Origin: an uncultured Dokdonia sp.
GTDB lineage: Bacteria; Bacteroidota; Bacteroidia; Flavobacteriales; Flavobacteriaceae
DNA length: 64,000 nt
Reading direction: 5' to 3'
Assembly: GCA_947503305.1 (NCBI GenBank)
Contig: CANNDF010000003.1
Span: 310,001 to 374,000, forward strand
A program made the translations under genes and the position numbers. Below, piece by piece: positions 37,630 through 46,925 of the stretch. The stretch's first letter is position 1, and each line of letters starts with the position of its first letter. The notes beneath the pieces are model-generated. The model was not told the origin of the DNA. It saw only the letters and a program-made list of their open reading frames with translations, and did not search any database.

Positions 37630-38079
37630 TTATAATAATTGTGCAGCATGGTCTTTTGTTTTAACTTTATCTATAACAGTAGTCACAATACCTTCTTCAT
37701 CTATTTTAAAAGTCTTACGGTGAATACCATCGTATTCTTTACCCATAAATTTCTTTAATCCCCATACACCAAATGCATTAATTACTGTATGATCTTCATC
37801 TGCAAGCAACTGAAATGGAAAATCATATTTCGTAGCAAAGTTCTTTTGACGTTTCTCAGAATCTGCGCTCACACCTAATAAACTATATCCTTGCTCCTGT
37901 AATTCTTTATAATTATCTCTTAAATTGCAAGCTTCTGCTGTACATCCAGGAGTAGATGCTTTAGGGTAAAAGAAAACAATAAGTTTCTTTCCTTTAAAAT
38001 CGGAAAGAGATACTGTGTTTCCATCTTGATCTGTTGTTGTAAAATCAGGGACTTTATCGCCTACTTTAAGTGTATTCAT
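37630..38079 (-). CDS. bcp: Thioredoxin-dependent thiol peroxidase (Bcp/PrxQ type)
   Basis: 149 aa, standard length. The peroxidatic Cys is in FYPKASTPGCTAEACNLRD, with the second Cys five residues later as the resolving Cys of atypical 2-Cys PrxQ. Catalytic Thr/Pro (TPGC) are kept. It reduces H2O2 and organic hydroperoxides using thioredoxin in the cytoplasm. It is divergent from nth, a pairing that fits oxidative-damage defence, though shared control is not shown. Confidence 0.95.
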   Translation of the reverse strand: MNTLKVGDKVPDFTTTDQDGNTVSLSDFKGKKLIVFFYPKASTPGCTAEACNLRDNYKELQEQGYSLLGVSADSEKRQKNFATKYDFPFQLLADEDHTVINAFGVWGLKKFMGKEYDGIHRKTFKIDEEGIVTTVIDKVKTKDHAAQLL

Positions 38080-38126
38080 TATCTTCGTTTAGCTGGTTAC
38101 AAAAAATTTGTTTAAACTTTTATCAA

Positions 38127-38152
38127 CAAATATAAACAAAATGACTAAACAA
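38127..38152 (-). promoter_or_regulatory. Candidate bcp promoter (TTG-N15-TATATTTG)
   Basis: On the minus strand, TATATTTG (38127-38134) matches TAnnTTTG, and a TTG (38150-38152) lies 15 bp upstream. The spacing is short, so support is moderate. Confidence 0.35.
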
Positions 38153-38815
38153 GAAAAGGTAGATTTCGTTATAAATACCTTAAAAGAATTATACCCTCAG
38201 ATCCCTATTCCATTAGACCATAAAGATCCATATACTTTATTGATTGCAGTATTAATGAGCGCACAAAGTACAGACGTCCGTGTGAATCAAATTACACCTC
38301 TACTTTTTGAGATTGCAGACAATCCCTATGATATGGTAAAACTTACTGTCGAAGAAATCCGTGAGATTATAAAACCCGTAGGATTATCACCTATGAAATC
38401 AAAAGGCATACATGGTCTCTCACAAATACTAATAGATAAGTATAATGGCAAAGTTCCTAAAGAAATAGAGCTCCTAGAAGAATTACCCGCGGTAGGTCAT
38501 AAAACCGCAAGTGTTGTTGTTTCACAGGCATTTGGTATACCTGCATTTCCTGTAGACACACACATTCATCGTTTGATGTATCGCTGGGGATTTACAAATG
38601 GAAAAAATGTAGTGCAAACAGAAAAAGATGCAAAGCGCCTATTTCCAGAGTATATTTGGAATGATTTACACTTACAGATTATATGGTATGGCCGTCAGTA
38701 TTCTCCAGCTCGTGGATGGGATTTAGAAAAAGATATTATTACAAAAACAATTGGCAGAAAAACAGTTATCCAAGACTATTACAAAGTGTTAGAAAAACGT
38801 GCTAAGAAAAAATAA
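38141..38815 (+). CDS. nth: Endonuclease III-like DNA glycosylase lacking the Fe-S cluster
   Basis: 224 aa from the ATG at 38141 (MTKQEKVDFV); the longer start at 38108 lies upstream of it and adds an untypical tail. The helix-hairpin-helix ELPAVGHKTASVVV provides the catalytic Lys and PAFPVDTHIHR the catalytic Asp, as in Nth, so it should remove oxidised pyrimidines. The usual C-terminal Cys-x6-Cys-x2-Cys-x5-Cys motif is absent. The corresponding region reads YGRQYSPARGWDLEKDI, and the protein has no cysteine at all, so no [4Fe-4S] cluster can form. Confidence 0.93.
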   Translation: MTKQEKVDFVINTLKELYPQIPIPLDHKDPYTLLIAVLMSAQSTDVRVNQITPLLFEIADNPYDMVKLTVEEIREIIKPVGLSPMKSKGIHGLSQILIDKYNGKVPKEIELLEELPAVGHKTASVVVSQAFGIPAFPVDTHIHRLMYRWGFTNGKNVVQTEKDAKRLFPEYIWNDLHLQIIWYGRQYSPARGWDLEKDIITKTIGRKTVIQDYYKVLEKRAKKK

Positions 38816-38829
38816 TATTACTTAAAATA

Positions 38830-38861
38830 GAAAAAGCCCAATCTAACGATTGGGCTTTTTC
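38830..38861. terminator. Bidirectional terminator after nth
   Basis: 14-bp perfect stem GAAAAAGCCCAATC/GATTGGGCTTTTTC with TAAC loop. It also sits directly after the 3' end of the leftward 49-aa gene. Confidence 0.88.
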
Positions 38862-38868
38862 ACAAAGT

Positions 38869-39018
38869 TTAGTTGATGAGTGCTTCAAACTTCATCGATT
38901 TATATGTAATAACACTTAAAGCCTTGGAATAGTTAAGAAGAAACTGTATTGTTTCTAATTTTGGTTCTAAATTATTAGCCTTTTTACCTGGCGAAGGTTC
39001 TGAGTAAAGTCTTGCCAT
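38869..39018 (-). CDS. Small 49-aa protein, probably conserved in Flavobacteriia
   Basis: Encodes MARLYSEPSPGKKANNLEPK followed by a helical LETIQFLLNYSKALSVI segment, ending ALIN. It is too short for common gene-length cut-offs. It is flanked by a terminator immediately 3' and by the ECF sigma factor gene 57 bp upstream in the same direction. I recall closely similar short proteins in other flavobacteria, which supports a real gene, but this was not checked. No function known; a small cytosolic helical protein. Confidence 0.65.
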   Translation of the reverse strand: MARLYSEPSPGKKANNLEPKLETIQFLLNYSKALSVITYKSMKFEALIN

Positions 39019-39075
39019 TTACTATTTTTTTGGTTAGAGATAATACACTAACGCAAAATTGACAAGAATATTGTA

Positions 39076-39660
39076 TCAGTTTGTTAAAATTATATTGTGC
39101 TTTTCTATTACTTTTCGCAAATTAATAAGTGCATATCTCATTCTTCCAAGCGCAGTATTAATACTAACCCCTGTGCGTTCGGAAATTTCTTTAAAACTCA
39201 TCTCCTGATATACCCTCATACGAAGTACTTCTTTTTGATCTTCTGGAAGTTCTTCTATCAATCGTCTTACATCACATTCTACTTGATCTTTTATAATCTG
39301 ACGTTCTGCATTTAAGCAATTATCGCTTAGTACAGAAAAAATACTAAACTCCCCATCATTATCAAACTTAGGCATACGATTATTACGTCTAAAATGATCA
39401 ATAACAAGGTTATGCGAGATACGCATTACCCATGGAAGAAATTTACCCTCTTCATTATATCTCCCTCTTTTAAGGGTATTAATAACTTTTATGAAAGTAT
39501 CTTGAAATATATCTTCAGAAACATCTCTATCGTACACTTTAGAATATATAAAACTATATATACGCTGTTTGTGTCTTGCTATTAAGATAGATAGTGAATT
39601 TTCGTCTCCTTTGATGTAGTTGCTTACGAGCGTAGCGTCATCTATTAACACAGTTTTCAT
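39076..39660 (-). CDS. RNA polymerase ECF-type sigma factor
   Basis: 194 aa. Region 2 contains RIYSFIYSKVYDRDVSEDIFQDTFIKV and LPWVMRISHNLVIDHFRR (2.3/2.4). Region 4 contains LPEDQKEVLRMRVYQEMSFKEIS followed by a TGVSINTALGRMRYAL helix-turn-helix. No anti-sigma gene is adjacent. It diverges from uvrA with a 237-bp spacer. A regulon cannot be inferred. Confidence 0.92.
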   Translation of the reverse strand: MKTVLIDDATLVSNYIKGDENSLSILIARHKQRIYSFIYSKVYDRDVSEDIFQDTFIKVINTLKRGRYNEEGKFLPWVMRISHNLVIDHFRRNNRMPKFDNDGEFSIFSVLSDNCLNAERQIIKDQVECDVRRLIEELPEDQKEVLRMRVYQEMSFKEISERTGVSINTALGRMRYALINLRKVIEKHNIILTN

Positions 39661-39867
39661 ATTACACTTTTTGTAGGTTATTAATAGGGAGGGGTAACCC
39701 CCTTTAACTCAAATTATAAAAAAGTAATAATATGCTATACGCGTAGTAGTTTTTGTGTTATTGTGAGGTAAATATAGTATTATTCTATCGACATATACAA
39801 AAAAATTATTGAATTTTCTGTTTAAAAATTCTAAAAACCCAGTATTTTCAGTAAGCTACAGAAGTAT

Positions 39868-39875
39868 TATCTTTG
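39868..39875 (+). promoter_or_regulatory. -7 box TATCTTTG upstream of uvrA
   Basis: Perfect TAnnTTTG match 22 bp before the uvrA ATG; no clear -33 TTG. No SOS-like palindrome was recognised in the spacer. Confidence 0.5.
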
Positions 39876-39897
39876 TCTCTTTACGTAAAAAAAGACC

Positions 39898-42693
39898 ATG
39901 CAAGTAGACATTTCTACCATAAATCCTCGTGAGAATATTATCATAAAGGGTGCCAAACTTCACAATTTAAAAAATATAAATGCAATTATTCCACGTAATA
40001 AGCTCGTGGTTATCACTGGTCTATCTGGCTCTGGAAAATCTAGCCTTGCATTTGATACTTTATACGCAGAGGGACAACGCCGTTATGTAGAAAGTTTATC
40101 ATCATATGCCAGACAATTTTTAGGTCGTCTAGACAAACCTAAAGTAGACTATATAAAAGGAATTGCACCTGCAATTGCAATAGAACAAAAGGTAAATTCT
40201 ACAAATCCACGTTCTACAGTAGGAACATCTACAGAAATTTATGATTACCTTAAATTGCTATATGCGCGTATAGGTAAAACTATCTCACCTATTTCTGGGA
40301 ATGTTGTAAAAAAAGATACTGTAACAGATGTTGTCGCTTATGTTAATGCTTTCGCGAAAGCGGAAAAACTACTCCTACTCGCCCCTATTCACTTAGAAAA
40401 AGGCCGGAAACTTGAAGACAAACTCAAGGCTCTATTGCAACAAGGATATGCCAGAGTAAAAATCAAAAATGAGGTAAAACGAATAGATGAACTAGGAGAA
40501 TTACCAAAAAAAACAAAAGCAAAGGATATCCTGCTAGTTGTTGATAGAATCGTCACAAATCCTGATGATGAAGATTTTAACAATCGCCTGGCAGATGCTG
40601 TGCAAACGGCTTTTTTTGAAGGAAAAGGCACACTATATATCGAAAGATTAAATCCAGAAGATGTCCGTCATTTCTCTAATAAATTTGAATTAGACGGAAT
40701 GACATTTTTAGAGCCAAACGTACATCTTTTTAGTTTTAACAATCCATACGGTGCCTGCCCTACTTGTGAAGGATATGGAGACGTCATTGGTATTGATGAA
40801 GATTTAGTCATTCCAAATACAGGGCTTTCTGTATTTGAAAATTGTGTTTTCCCTTGGCGTGGAGATAGCATGAGTTCCTATAGAGATCAATTGGTAAACA
40901 ATGCATATAAATTTGATTTTCCAATTCACAAACCTTATTTCGAGCTTTCTGAAGAACACAAACAACTCCTATGGGAAGGAAATGATTATTTTGAGGGAAT
41001 TCATCAGTTTTTTGAATTTTTAGAATCCAAAGCCTATAAAATTCAAAATAGAGTTATGCTTTCCCGATACAGAGGCAAGACAAAATGTTCTACATGCAAA
41101 GGAAAACGTTTACGACCTGAGGCTACTTATGTAAAGGTGGGTGATAAAACTATTGTCGATCTTGTCACGCTGCCATTAGACGAAGTAGCCACTTTCTTTA
41201 AAAAACTAACTTTAGGAGAATATGATGCTCAAATTGCAAAACGCCTCTTAAAAGAAATAAATAGCCGATTAGAATTTCTATCAAAAGTAGGGCTAGATTA
41301 CCTTACTCTCAACAGAAAATCAAATACACTTTCGGGAGGGGAATCTCAACGTATAAATCTGGCAACATCTCTGGGGAGCAGCTTGGTAGGTTCTATGTAT
41401 ATACTTGATGAACCCAGTATAGGTCTACATCCTAAGGATACAGAAAAATTAATTGAGGTGCTTAAGTCCCTTCGAAATCTTGGAAACACTGTCATTGTAG
41501 TAGAGCATGATGAAGATATTATGAAGGCCGCCGATGAAATTATAGATATAGGACCAGAAGCAGGAACTTTTGGTGGGCATGTGGTAGCGACAGGAACTTA
41601 TAGTGATATACTCCTGAGTGAATCTTTAACTGCAAAGTATCTAAATGGTACCATGGAAATTGCAATTCCTTCCAAACGCAGAACATCAAACTACTATATA
41701 GATATCATAGGCGCCAGAGAAAATAACCTCAAAAATATAAACGCTCATTTTCCTCTTGGCCTTTTTACAGCAGTTACTGGTGTATCTGGAAGTGGTAAAA
41801 GTACATTGGTTAGAAAATTACTCTATCCAGCTTTATTAAAAGCTATAGGTGGTTATGGAGAAAAAGCTGGGCAGTTTACAGAGATTCAAGGAAAGTATGA
41901 TAACATCAAAACTGTTGAGTTTGTAGATCAAAACCCAATAGGAAGATCGTCACGCTCAAACCCTGTTACATATATAAAAGCATATGATGATATAAGGAAA
42001 TTATATGAAAATCAGCAACTCAGTAAAATAAGGAATTACAAGACAAAACATTTTTCTTTTAATGTAGATGGCGGTCGATGCGAGACTTGTAAAGGTGAAG
42101 GAGAAGTGACCATCGAGATGCAGTTTATGGCTGATGTCCATCTAGAATGTGATACATGCAAAGGAAAGCGATTTAAAAAAGAAGTGCTTGAAGTTACATT
42201 TCACGATAAGAATATAGACGATATTCTTACAATGACTATAGATGATGCGGTTGCATTCTTTGAAGAACATAAAGAAACAAAAATCACTAGTAAACTCAAA
42301 CCTTTACAAGATGTAGGGTTAGGGTATGTAACATTAGGCCAGAGTTCATCGACTCTATCTGGAGGGGAAGCACAGCGTATCAAACTAGCCTCTTTCTTGG
42401 TCAAAGGAAATACAAAAGAAAAAGCGCTCTTTATTTTTGATGAACCAACGACAGGTTTACATTTTCATGATATTAAAAAACTCCTTGCGTCTTTTGAAGC
42501 TTTGATTGAAAAAGGTCATAGTATTATTGTGGTAGAGCATAATATGGATCTTGTAAAATGTGCCGATTATGTCATTGATCTCGGACCAACAGGAGGAAAA
42601 AATGGAGGAACTATTGTAGCCGAAGGAACCCCTGAAGAAGTCGCTAGGATCAAAGAATCATATACCGGTCAGTATTTAAAAGAGAAACTATAA
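39898..42693 (+). CDS. uvrA: Excinuclease ABC subunit UvrA
   Basis: 931 aa, full length. Two ABC ATPase modules have Walker A GLSGSGKSS (~40) and GVSGSGKST (~640) and signature motifs NTLSGGESQRINLA and STLSGGEAQRIKLA. Zinc-finger CxxC pairs are seen (CPTCEGYG, CSTCKGKR, CETCKGEG, CDTCKGKR). UvrA recognises bulky DNA lesions and loads UvrB in nucleotide excision repair. A palindrome copy adds AFAKA in a surface segment near residue 153. It is divergent from the sigma factor gene. Confidence 0.98.
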   Translation: MQVDISTINPRENIIIKGAKLHNLKNINAIIPRNKLVVITGLSGSGKSSLAFDTLYAEGQRRYVESLSSYARQFLGRLDKPKVDYIKGIAPAIAIEQKVNSTNPRSTVGTSTEIYDYLKLLYARIGKTISPISGNVVKKDTVTDVVAYVNAFAKAEKLLLLAPIHLEKGRKLEDKLKALLQQGYARVKIKNEVKRIDELGELPKKTKAKDILLVVDRIVTNPDDEDFNNRLADAVQTAFFEGKGTLYIERLNPEDVRHFSNKFELDGMTFLEPNVHLFSFNNPYGACPTCEGYGDVIGIDEDLVIPNTGLSVFENCVFPWRGDSMSSYRDQLVNNAYKFDFPIHKPYFELSEEHKQLLWEGNDYFEGIHQFFEFLESKAYKIQNRVMLSRYRGKTKCSTCKGKRLRPEATYVKVGDKTIVDLVTLPLDEVATFFKKLTLGEYDAQIAKRLLKEINSRLEFLSKVGLDYLTLNRKSNTLSGGESQRINLATSLGSSLVGSMYILDEPSIGLHPKDTEKLIEVLKSLRNLGNTVIVVEHDEDIMKAADEIIDIGPEAGTFGGHVVATGTYSDILLSESLTAKYLNGTMEIAIPSKRRTSNYYIDIIGARENNLKNINAHFPLGLFTAVTGVSGSGKSTLVRKLLYPALLKAIGGYGEKAGQFTEIQGKYDNIKTVEFVDQNPIGRSSRSNPVTYIKAYDDIRKLYENQQLSKIRNYKTKHFSFNVDGGRCETCKGEGEVTIEMQFMADVHLECDTCKGKRFKKEVLEVTFHDKNIDDILTMTIDDAVAFFEEHKETKITSKLKPLQDVGLGYVTLGQSSSTLSGGEAQRIKLASFLVKGNTKEKALFIFDEPTTGLHFHDIKKLLASFEALIEKGHSIIVVEHNMDLVKCADYVIDLGPTGGKNGGTIVAEGTPEEVARIKESYTGQYLKEKL
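40348..40361. repeat. Palindrome GCTTTCGCGAAAGC, copy 7 (in uvrA)
   Basis: Perfect copy in the AFAKA frame within an essential-type repair gene, at a position where UvrA proteins tolerate sequence variation. Confidence 0.95.
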
Positions 42694-42706
42694 ACAGTAA
42701 AAGGGT

Positions 42707-43432
42707 ATGATTTCGAGTATAAAAAAGTTTTTTGGAATTAAAGAAAAACCCACTCTTAATCCTGCTATTTTTAATCACCCTCTAGCAGAAAAAACAGCAT
42801 GGCACCCTAAAGCAAGAGGAGGTTCAAACTTTAAAACACGAATACTAAAAGAAGTTTCTTCTTCAGAACTACACTATAAAGGATCTTCCTGGAGTTTATT
42901 TTTTTCTCTAGTATTTATAATTATGCCCATAATTTTTATTGTGGTTTTTTTAGGTAGTGATGTTTTTGGCTCAGATAACGGCTTTAAATACTCCTCCTTC
43001 CTATTTCTTCTTTTTCCTGCTGTAGGATGCTATTTGTTATTTACACACTTACGTCCTATCGTATTTGATAAACGGATAGGATATTTTTATAAGAGTTTTA
43101 AAAAGCCTGTAAATAGCCTTCACCATACTAAAAATAAAAATCATATTAAGTTAGATACCATTGAGGCACTGCAAATTATTCCTGAATATGTAAGAACAAA
43201 AAATAGTAGTTATACCAGTTATGAATTGAATTTTGTTTTTGAAGACGGCCTACGCTATAATGTCGTTGATCATGCTAACTATGAGACTATACGAAAAGAT
43301 GCAAAAACAATTTCAGATTTTTTAGGGGTACCGTATTGGGATGCAGTACGTTTATATGCATATACTCCAGTAAATGAAAGACAAGATTTGGATAAACCTT
43401 ATTCTTCTACAGGGCGGTTTAGAGATATGTAA
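42707..43432 (+). CDS. Two-helix membrane protein of unknown function
   Basis: 241 aa, cytosolic N-terminus (~65 residues), two TM segments (~66-85 and ~98-115), then a ~125-residue soluble domain with alternating beta-strands (LNFVFEDGLRYNVVDHANYE), perhaps PH-like. It begins 13 bp after uvrA and may be read from the same transcript. No recognised family; not obviously linked to DNA repair. Confidence 0.75.
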   Translation: MISSIKKFFGIKEKPTLNPAIFNHPLAEKTAWHPKARGGSNFKTRILKEVSSSELHYKGSSWSLFFSLVFIIMPIIFIVVFLGSDVFGSDNGFKYSSFLFLLFPAVGCYLLFTHLRPIVFDKRIGYFYKSFKKPVNSLHHTKNKNHIKLDTIEALQIIPEYVRTKNSSYTSYELNFVFEDGLRYNVVDHANYETIRKDAKTISDFLGVPYWDAVRLYAYTPVNERQDLDKPYSSTGRFRDM

Positions 43433-43440
43433 ATAAGAAC

Positions 43441-43454
43441 GCTTTCGCGAAAGC
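43441..43454. repeat. Palindrome GCTTTCGCGAAAGC, copy 8 (intergenic)
   Basis: Perfect copy 8 bp after the membrane-protein stop codon and 37 bp before the next ATG, extended to 18 bp (ACGCTTTCGCGAAAGCGT). Confidence 0.95.
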
Positions 43455-43491
43455 GTAATAACTCCTATCTTTAGATCAAATTAATACAACT

Positions 43492-44712
43492 ATGCACTCT
43501 CACTTTATTTTACCACGTGTAATACATCGTTGGTCTTTCTATGGTACATTTTTACTTATTTTTTGTACACACTCAGTAATCGCACAAGGCAATACAGAAG
43601 TATACCTCTTTGATATTACACCTACTGAAACTTCTTTTAAACTTTCAAATGAGCGTAATATCTCAAACAACCCTGGGTATGATAATCAACCGTCATTCTA
43701 TAATGATAATCAAGTCTTATTTGCAAGCACACGCAATGGGCAAACCGATATAGCAGCATATAATATAAGAGACAAAAAAGTATCATGGATTAATAACACA
43801 GGATTTGGAAGTGAGTACTCCCCTACCAAAATACCTACAAAAAAAGCAATTTCTTCCATTCGGTTAGACACTACAGGATTACAGCGCTTATATGAATATG
43901 ATTATAAAACAGGCGCATCACAACTTCTTGTCAAAGATCTTGTTATTGGATATCATACATGGTATACCAAAGATATTCTGATCTCTTCTGTTCTTGCAGA
44001 TGGAGGCCTAGATCTTGTCGTTTCTAATCTTAAAGATGGAACAAACAGTACACAACAAAAAAAAATAGGAAGATCATTGCATAAGATTCCTAATTCAGAT
44101 CGTATAAGCTACATAAGTAAAGAAGAAGAAGAACGTTGGAAAATAAAATCATTGCATCCTATTTCTGGAGAGACAGAAGTTATCATCCCAACGATACCAG
44201 GCGCCGAAGATATGTGCTGGCTTATAGATGGGACTATTTTAATGGCAAAAGAAAATACGATCTATAAATACAATGCTAAGAAAGATCGTAATTGGAGTAT
44301 CTTAATACAATTTGATGCAAACACTATTGCAGATATTTCAAGAGTAGCTACCAATCCAACCTCGACCCTACTCGCTGTAGTCTCAGGAGAATCTCCTGCA
44401 ATTATTGTTCAAAAGCAACTAGACGCATACAATGCAAGAGATATAGAGGCGTTTGCAGCTACATATACTGATGATGTAATGTTGTATAATTTTCCTGAAA
44501 ATCTTATCTCTGAAGGCAAAGAAGCTTTAAAGTCTTCATATGAGACTTATTTTAGAAACACACCTGATCTTCATTGTAAAATCAAAAACCGAATCATCAT
44601 TGGTAATAAGGTAATCGACGAAGAATATATCACTTCAAATGGCAATAACTTCAGCGCTGTAGCGATATATGAAGTCACTCGTGGAAAAATCTCCAAAGTC
44701 ACATTTTTATGA
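43492..44712 (+). CDS. TolB-like propeller fused to a SnoaL/NTF2-like domain, exported
   Basis: 406 aa with a signal peptide ending SVIAQ (residue ~32). Residues ~35-300 are a degenerate PD40 propeller (NQVLFASTRNGQTDIAAYNI). The last ~105 residues are a SnoaL-like domain (IVQKQLDAYNARDIEAFA, TPDLHCKIKNRIIIGNKVI). The fusion could pair a sugar- or peptide-sensing propeller with a small ligand-binding domain. Catalytic residues are not evident. It overlaps the CBM9 gene by 4 bp (ATGA), starting a rightward run of exported proteins. Confidence 0.82.
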   Translation: MHSHFILPRVIHRWSFYGTFLLIFCTHSVIAQGNTEVYLFDITPTETSFKLSNERNISNNPGYDNQPSFYNDNQVLFASTRNGQTDIAAYNIRDKKVSWINNTGFGSEYSPTKIPTKKAISSIRLDTTGLQRLYEYDYKTGASQLLVKDLVIGYHTWYTKDILISSVLADGGLDLVVSNLKDGTNSTQQKKIGRSLHKIPNSDRISYISKEEEERWKIKSLHPISGETEVIIPTIPGAEDMCWLIDGTILMAKENTIYKYNAKKDRNWSILIQFDANTIADISRVATNPTSTLLAVVSGESPAIIVQKQLDAYNARDIEAFAATYTDDVMLYNFPENLISEGKEALKSSYETYFRNTPDLHCKIKNRIIIGNKVIDEEYITSNGNNFSAVAIYEVTRGKISKVTFL

Positions 44713-45488
44713 AAACCCATGCCTCCCTCCTCCTTTGTATCTTACTATTTACAATACAATGTAAATCCGATAAAAAAAATCTCGCTACGAGTGATCAACC
44801 AGAAGTATTTGCTCCTAAAACAGATCATCAATTACGCCAAATTCCAAAAACAGTTATTACCCCTACCATTGATGGGATAATGGATGACCCAGCATGGGAA
44901 AATTTGCCATGGTATAAACTTGATCAAAATTGGATAGGTGAAGCTTATACAGACAATGATTTTTCGGGCCGTTATAAATTAACATGGACACCAGAAGCTC
45001 TTTACCTAATTGCAGAAATACAAGATGATATATTGTTTGATCAGAATTCTGACCCGTTAAAATTATGGTGGGATGATGATTGTCTAGAAATTTTTGTAGA
45101 TGCAGATAACTCAGGAGGAGGTCATCAATATACTCACAATGCATTTGCATATCATGTAGCATTAGATGGTAATGTTGTAGATCTGGCTCCAAAAAATATT
45201 CCTACACTCTATAATAGTCATGTAAATTCTGCCAGAAAAACAAATGGCACTGTTACAATCTGGGAATGTGAAATTTTTATATATGAAGATTCCTATGTAG
45301 ACCATAGTGCAAATGATCAAAAAATATTACAACCAAATCAAAAAATAGGGTTTGCACTTGCATACTGTGACAATGATGCTAGTCCCACACGCGAAAATTT
45401 TATAGGATCTGTACCTGTCCAAGGAGAAGATAAAAATCGAGGATGGATAGATGCAGGTATTTTTGGCACCATAGAATTAATAGAATAA
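44709..45488 (+). CDS. CBM9-like carbohydrate-binding lipoprotein
   Basis: 259 aa with a lipoprotein signal (LFTIQC, Cys ~18). A CBM9 domain covers ~55-255: TPTIDGIMDDPAWENLPW, LYLIAEIQDDILFD, WWDDDCLEIFVDADNSGG, IGFALAYCDND. Such domains bind reducing ends of polysaccharides or metals. It is translationally coupled to the propeller-SnoaL gene and followed by peptidase genes. A surface ligand-binding role is inferred. Confidence 0.85.
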   Translation: MKTHASLLLCILLFTIQCKSDKKNLATSDQPEVFAPKTDHQLRQIPKTVITPTIDGIMDDPAWENLPWYKLDQNWIGEAYTDNDFSGRYKLTWTPEALYLIAEIQDDILFDQNSDPLKLWWDDDCLEIFVDADNSGGGHQYTHNAFAYHVALDGNVVDLAPKNIPTLYNSHVNSARKTNGTVTIWECEIFIYEDSYVDHSANDQKILQPNQKIGFALAYCDNDASPTRENFIGSVPVQGEDKNRGWIDAGIFGTIELIE

Positions 45489-45511
45489 GTAGTTCCCAAT
45501 AAAATATAATT

Positions 45512-46882
45512 ATGAAGATTCGATTTTCACTATCTATACCTCAACATATTTTCTACCTATGTGTTATTTGTACACTTATAACACTACAAACCGTTACTGC
45601 ACAAACAGATACTAGAATCTATGACATAATAGAAGAGGTTTCAGCAGAGCGTATTAAACAAGATATAAAGAAACTAGCAGATTTTGGAACACGGCATACC
45701 CTCAGTGATACTGTATCAAAAACAAGAGGTATCGGTGCTGCTAGACGATGGATAAAAAGTCAGTTTGACAAAACCTCAAATGCATGTAATAATTGTCTTG
45801 ACGTATTCTACCAAAAAGATTTAGTAGAGAAAGGACGCAATCAACGTATTGTACATGATGTAGAGGTTGTAAACGTAGTCGCTATACAACGAGGAACAAA
45901 ATACCCAAATCGTTTTATTATCATGAGTGGTGATATAGATAGCCGTGTGTCTGATCCTGCAGACTTTACATCAGATTCTCCAGGCGCAAATGATAATGCA
46001 AGTGGTATGGCTGGGACAATAGAAGCAGCAAGGGTACTTTCTAAATATAGTTTTGAAAACAGTATTATATATGTAGGGCTATCTGGTGAGGAGCAAGGCC
46101 TTTTTGGAGGGCAAGGATTAGCTGCGTATGCTAAAGAAAAAGGATGGCATATCATTGGAATCTTAAACAATGATATGATCGGAAACATTACAGGTGTTGA
46201 TGGTGTTATTGATAATCGTACGTTTCGAATATTTTCAGAACCTGTACCCCCAACAGAAACAGAACGTGAGCGACGTGCTCGCCGTTTTTATGGTGGTGAA
46301 GTCGACGGTATTTCGCGACAGCTCGCTAGATATGTTCATAAAACAGTAAAAACATATATGCCAGAAATGAATCCTATGATGATCTATCGTTTAGATCGTT
46401 TTGGACGGGGAGGTCATCACCGTCCCTTTAACGATGCGGGATATCCAGGTATCCGTATTATGGAAGCACATGAAAACTATACCCAACAACATCAAGATAT
46501 TCGAACTGAAAATGGTATTAATTATGGAGATACTTTTGAGCATGTAAATTTTGAATACGCTGCAAAACTTACAGCTGTAAATGCGATTAACCTTGCTAGT
46601 ATAGCATGGGCGCCTCCATCTCCTGAGAGTGTATCTATAGGTGGGATTGTACAACCTTCTGCAAAGTTCAAGTGGAGTGCTGTAGAAGGAGCCACTGGTT
46701 ATAAAATATACTGGAGAGACACAACATCTCCTACTTGGGATCATGCCCGTTATGTAGGAAACGTTACCGAATACGTCTTAGATGGTATTGTTATTGATAA
46801 TTTCTTTTTTGGGATAGCAGCAATAGGAAAAGATGGTCATGAAAGTCCGATCGTATTTCCAAATGCTATTTTTAGAAATTAA
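45512..46882 (+). CDS. M28 family zinc peptidase with C-terminal Fn3-like domain, exported
   Basis: 456 aa with a signal peptide ending TVTAQ. M28 residues are visible: SPGANDNASGMAG (Asp ligand), GLSGEEQGLFGG (catalytic Glu and ligand), NNDMIGN (Asp ligand), and a late His in GGHHRPFNDAG. An Fn3-like segment occupies the last ~90 residues (AKFKWSAVEGATGYKIYWRD). It is an aminopeptidase-type enzyme, with a probable periplasmic or surface role in peptide degradation, alongside the M1 gene. Confidence 0.9.
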   Translation: MKIRFSLSIPQHIFYLCVICTLITLQTVTAQTDTRIYDIIEEVSAERIKQDIKKLADFGTRHTLSDTVSKTRGIGAARRWIKSQFDKTSNACNNCLDVFYQKDLVEKGRNQRIVHDVEVVNVVAIQRGTKYPNRFIIMSGDIDSRVSDPADFTSDSPGANDNASGMAGTIEAARVLSKYSFENSIIYVGLSGEEQGLFGGQGLAAYAKEKGWHIIGILNNDMIGNITGVDGVIDNRTFRIFSEPVPPTETERERRARRFYGGEVDGISRQLARYVHKTVKTYMPEMNPMMIYRLDRFGRGGHHRPFNDAGYPGIRIMEAHENYTQQHQDIRTENGINYGDTFEHVNFEYAAKLTAVNAINLASIAWAPPSPESVSIGGIVQPSAKFKWSAVEGATGYKIYWRDTTSPTWDHARYVGNVTEYVLDGIVIDNFFFGIAAIGKDGHESPIVFPNAIFRN

Positions 46883-46925
46883 TTTAATTACTAAAAAAAG
46901 ATATACTAGGACTTTGATATCAATT

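Noticed and set aside
46833-46925. N-terminal extension of the M1 peptidase
   Set aside because: It overlaps the M28 gene and places 31 non-signal residues before a clear signal peptide.
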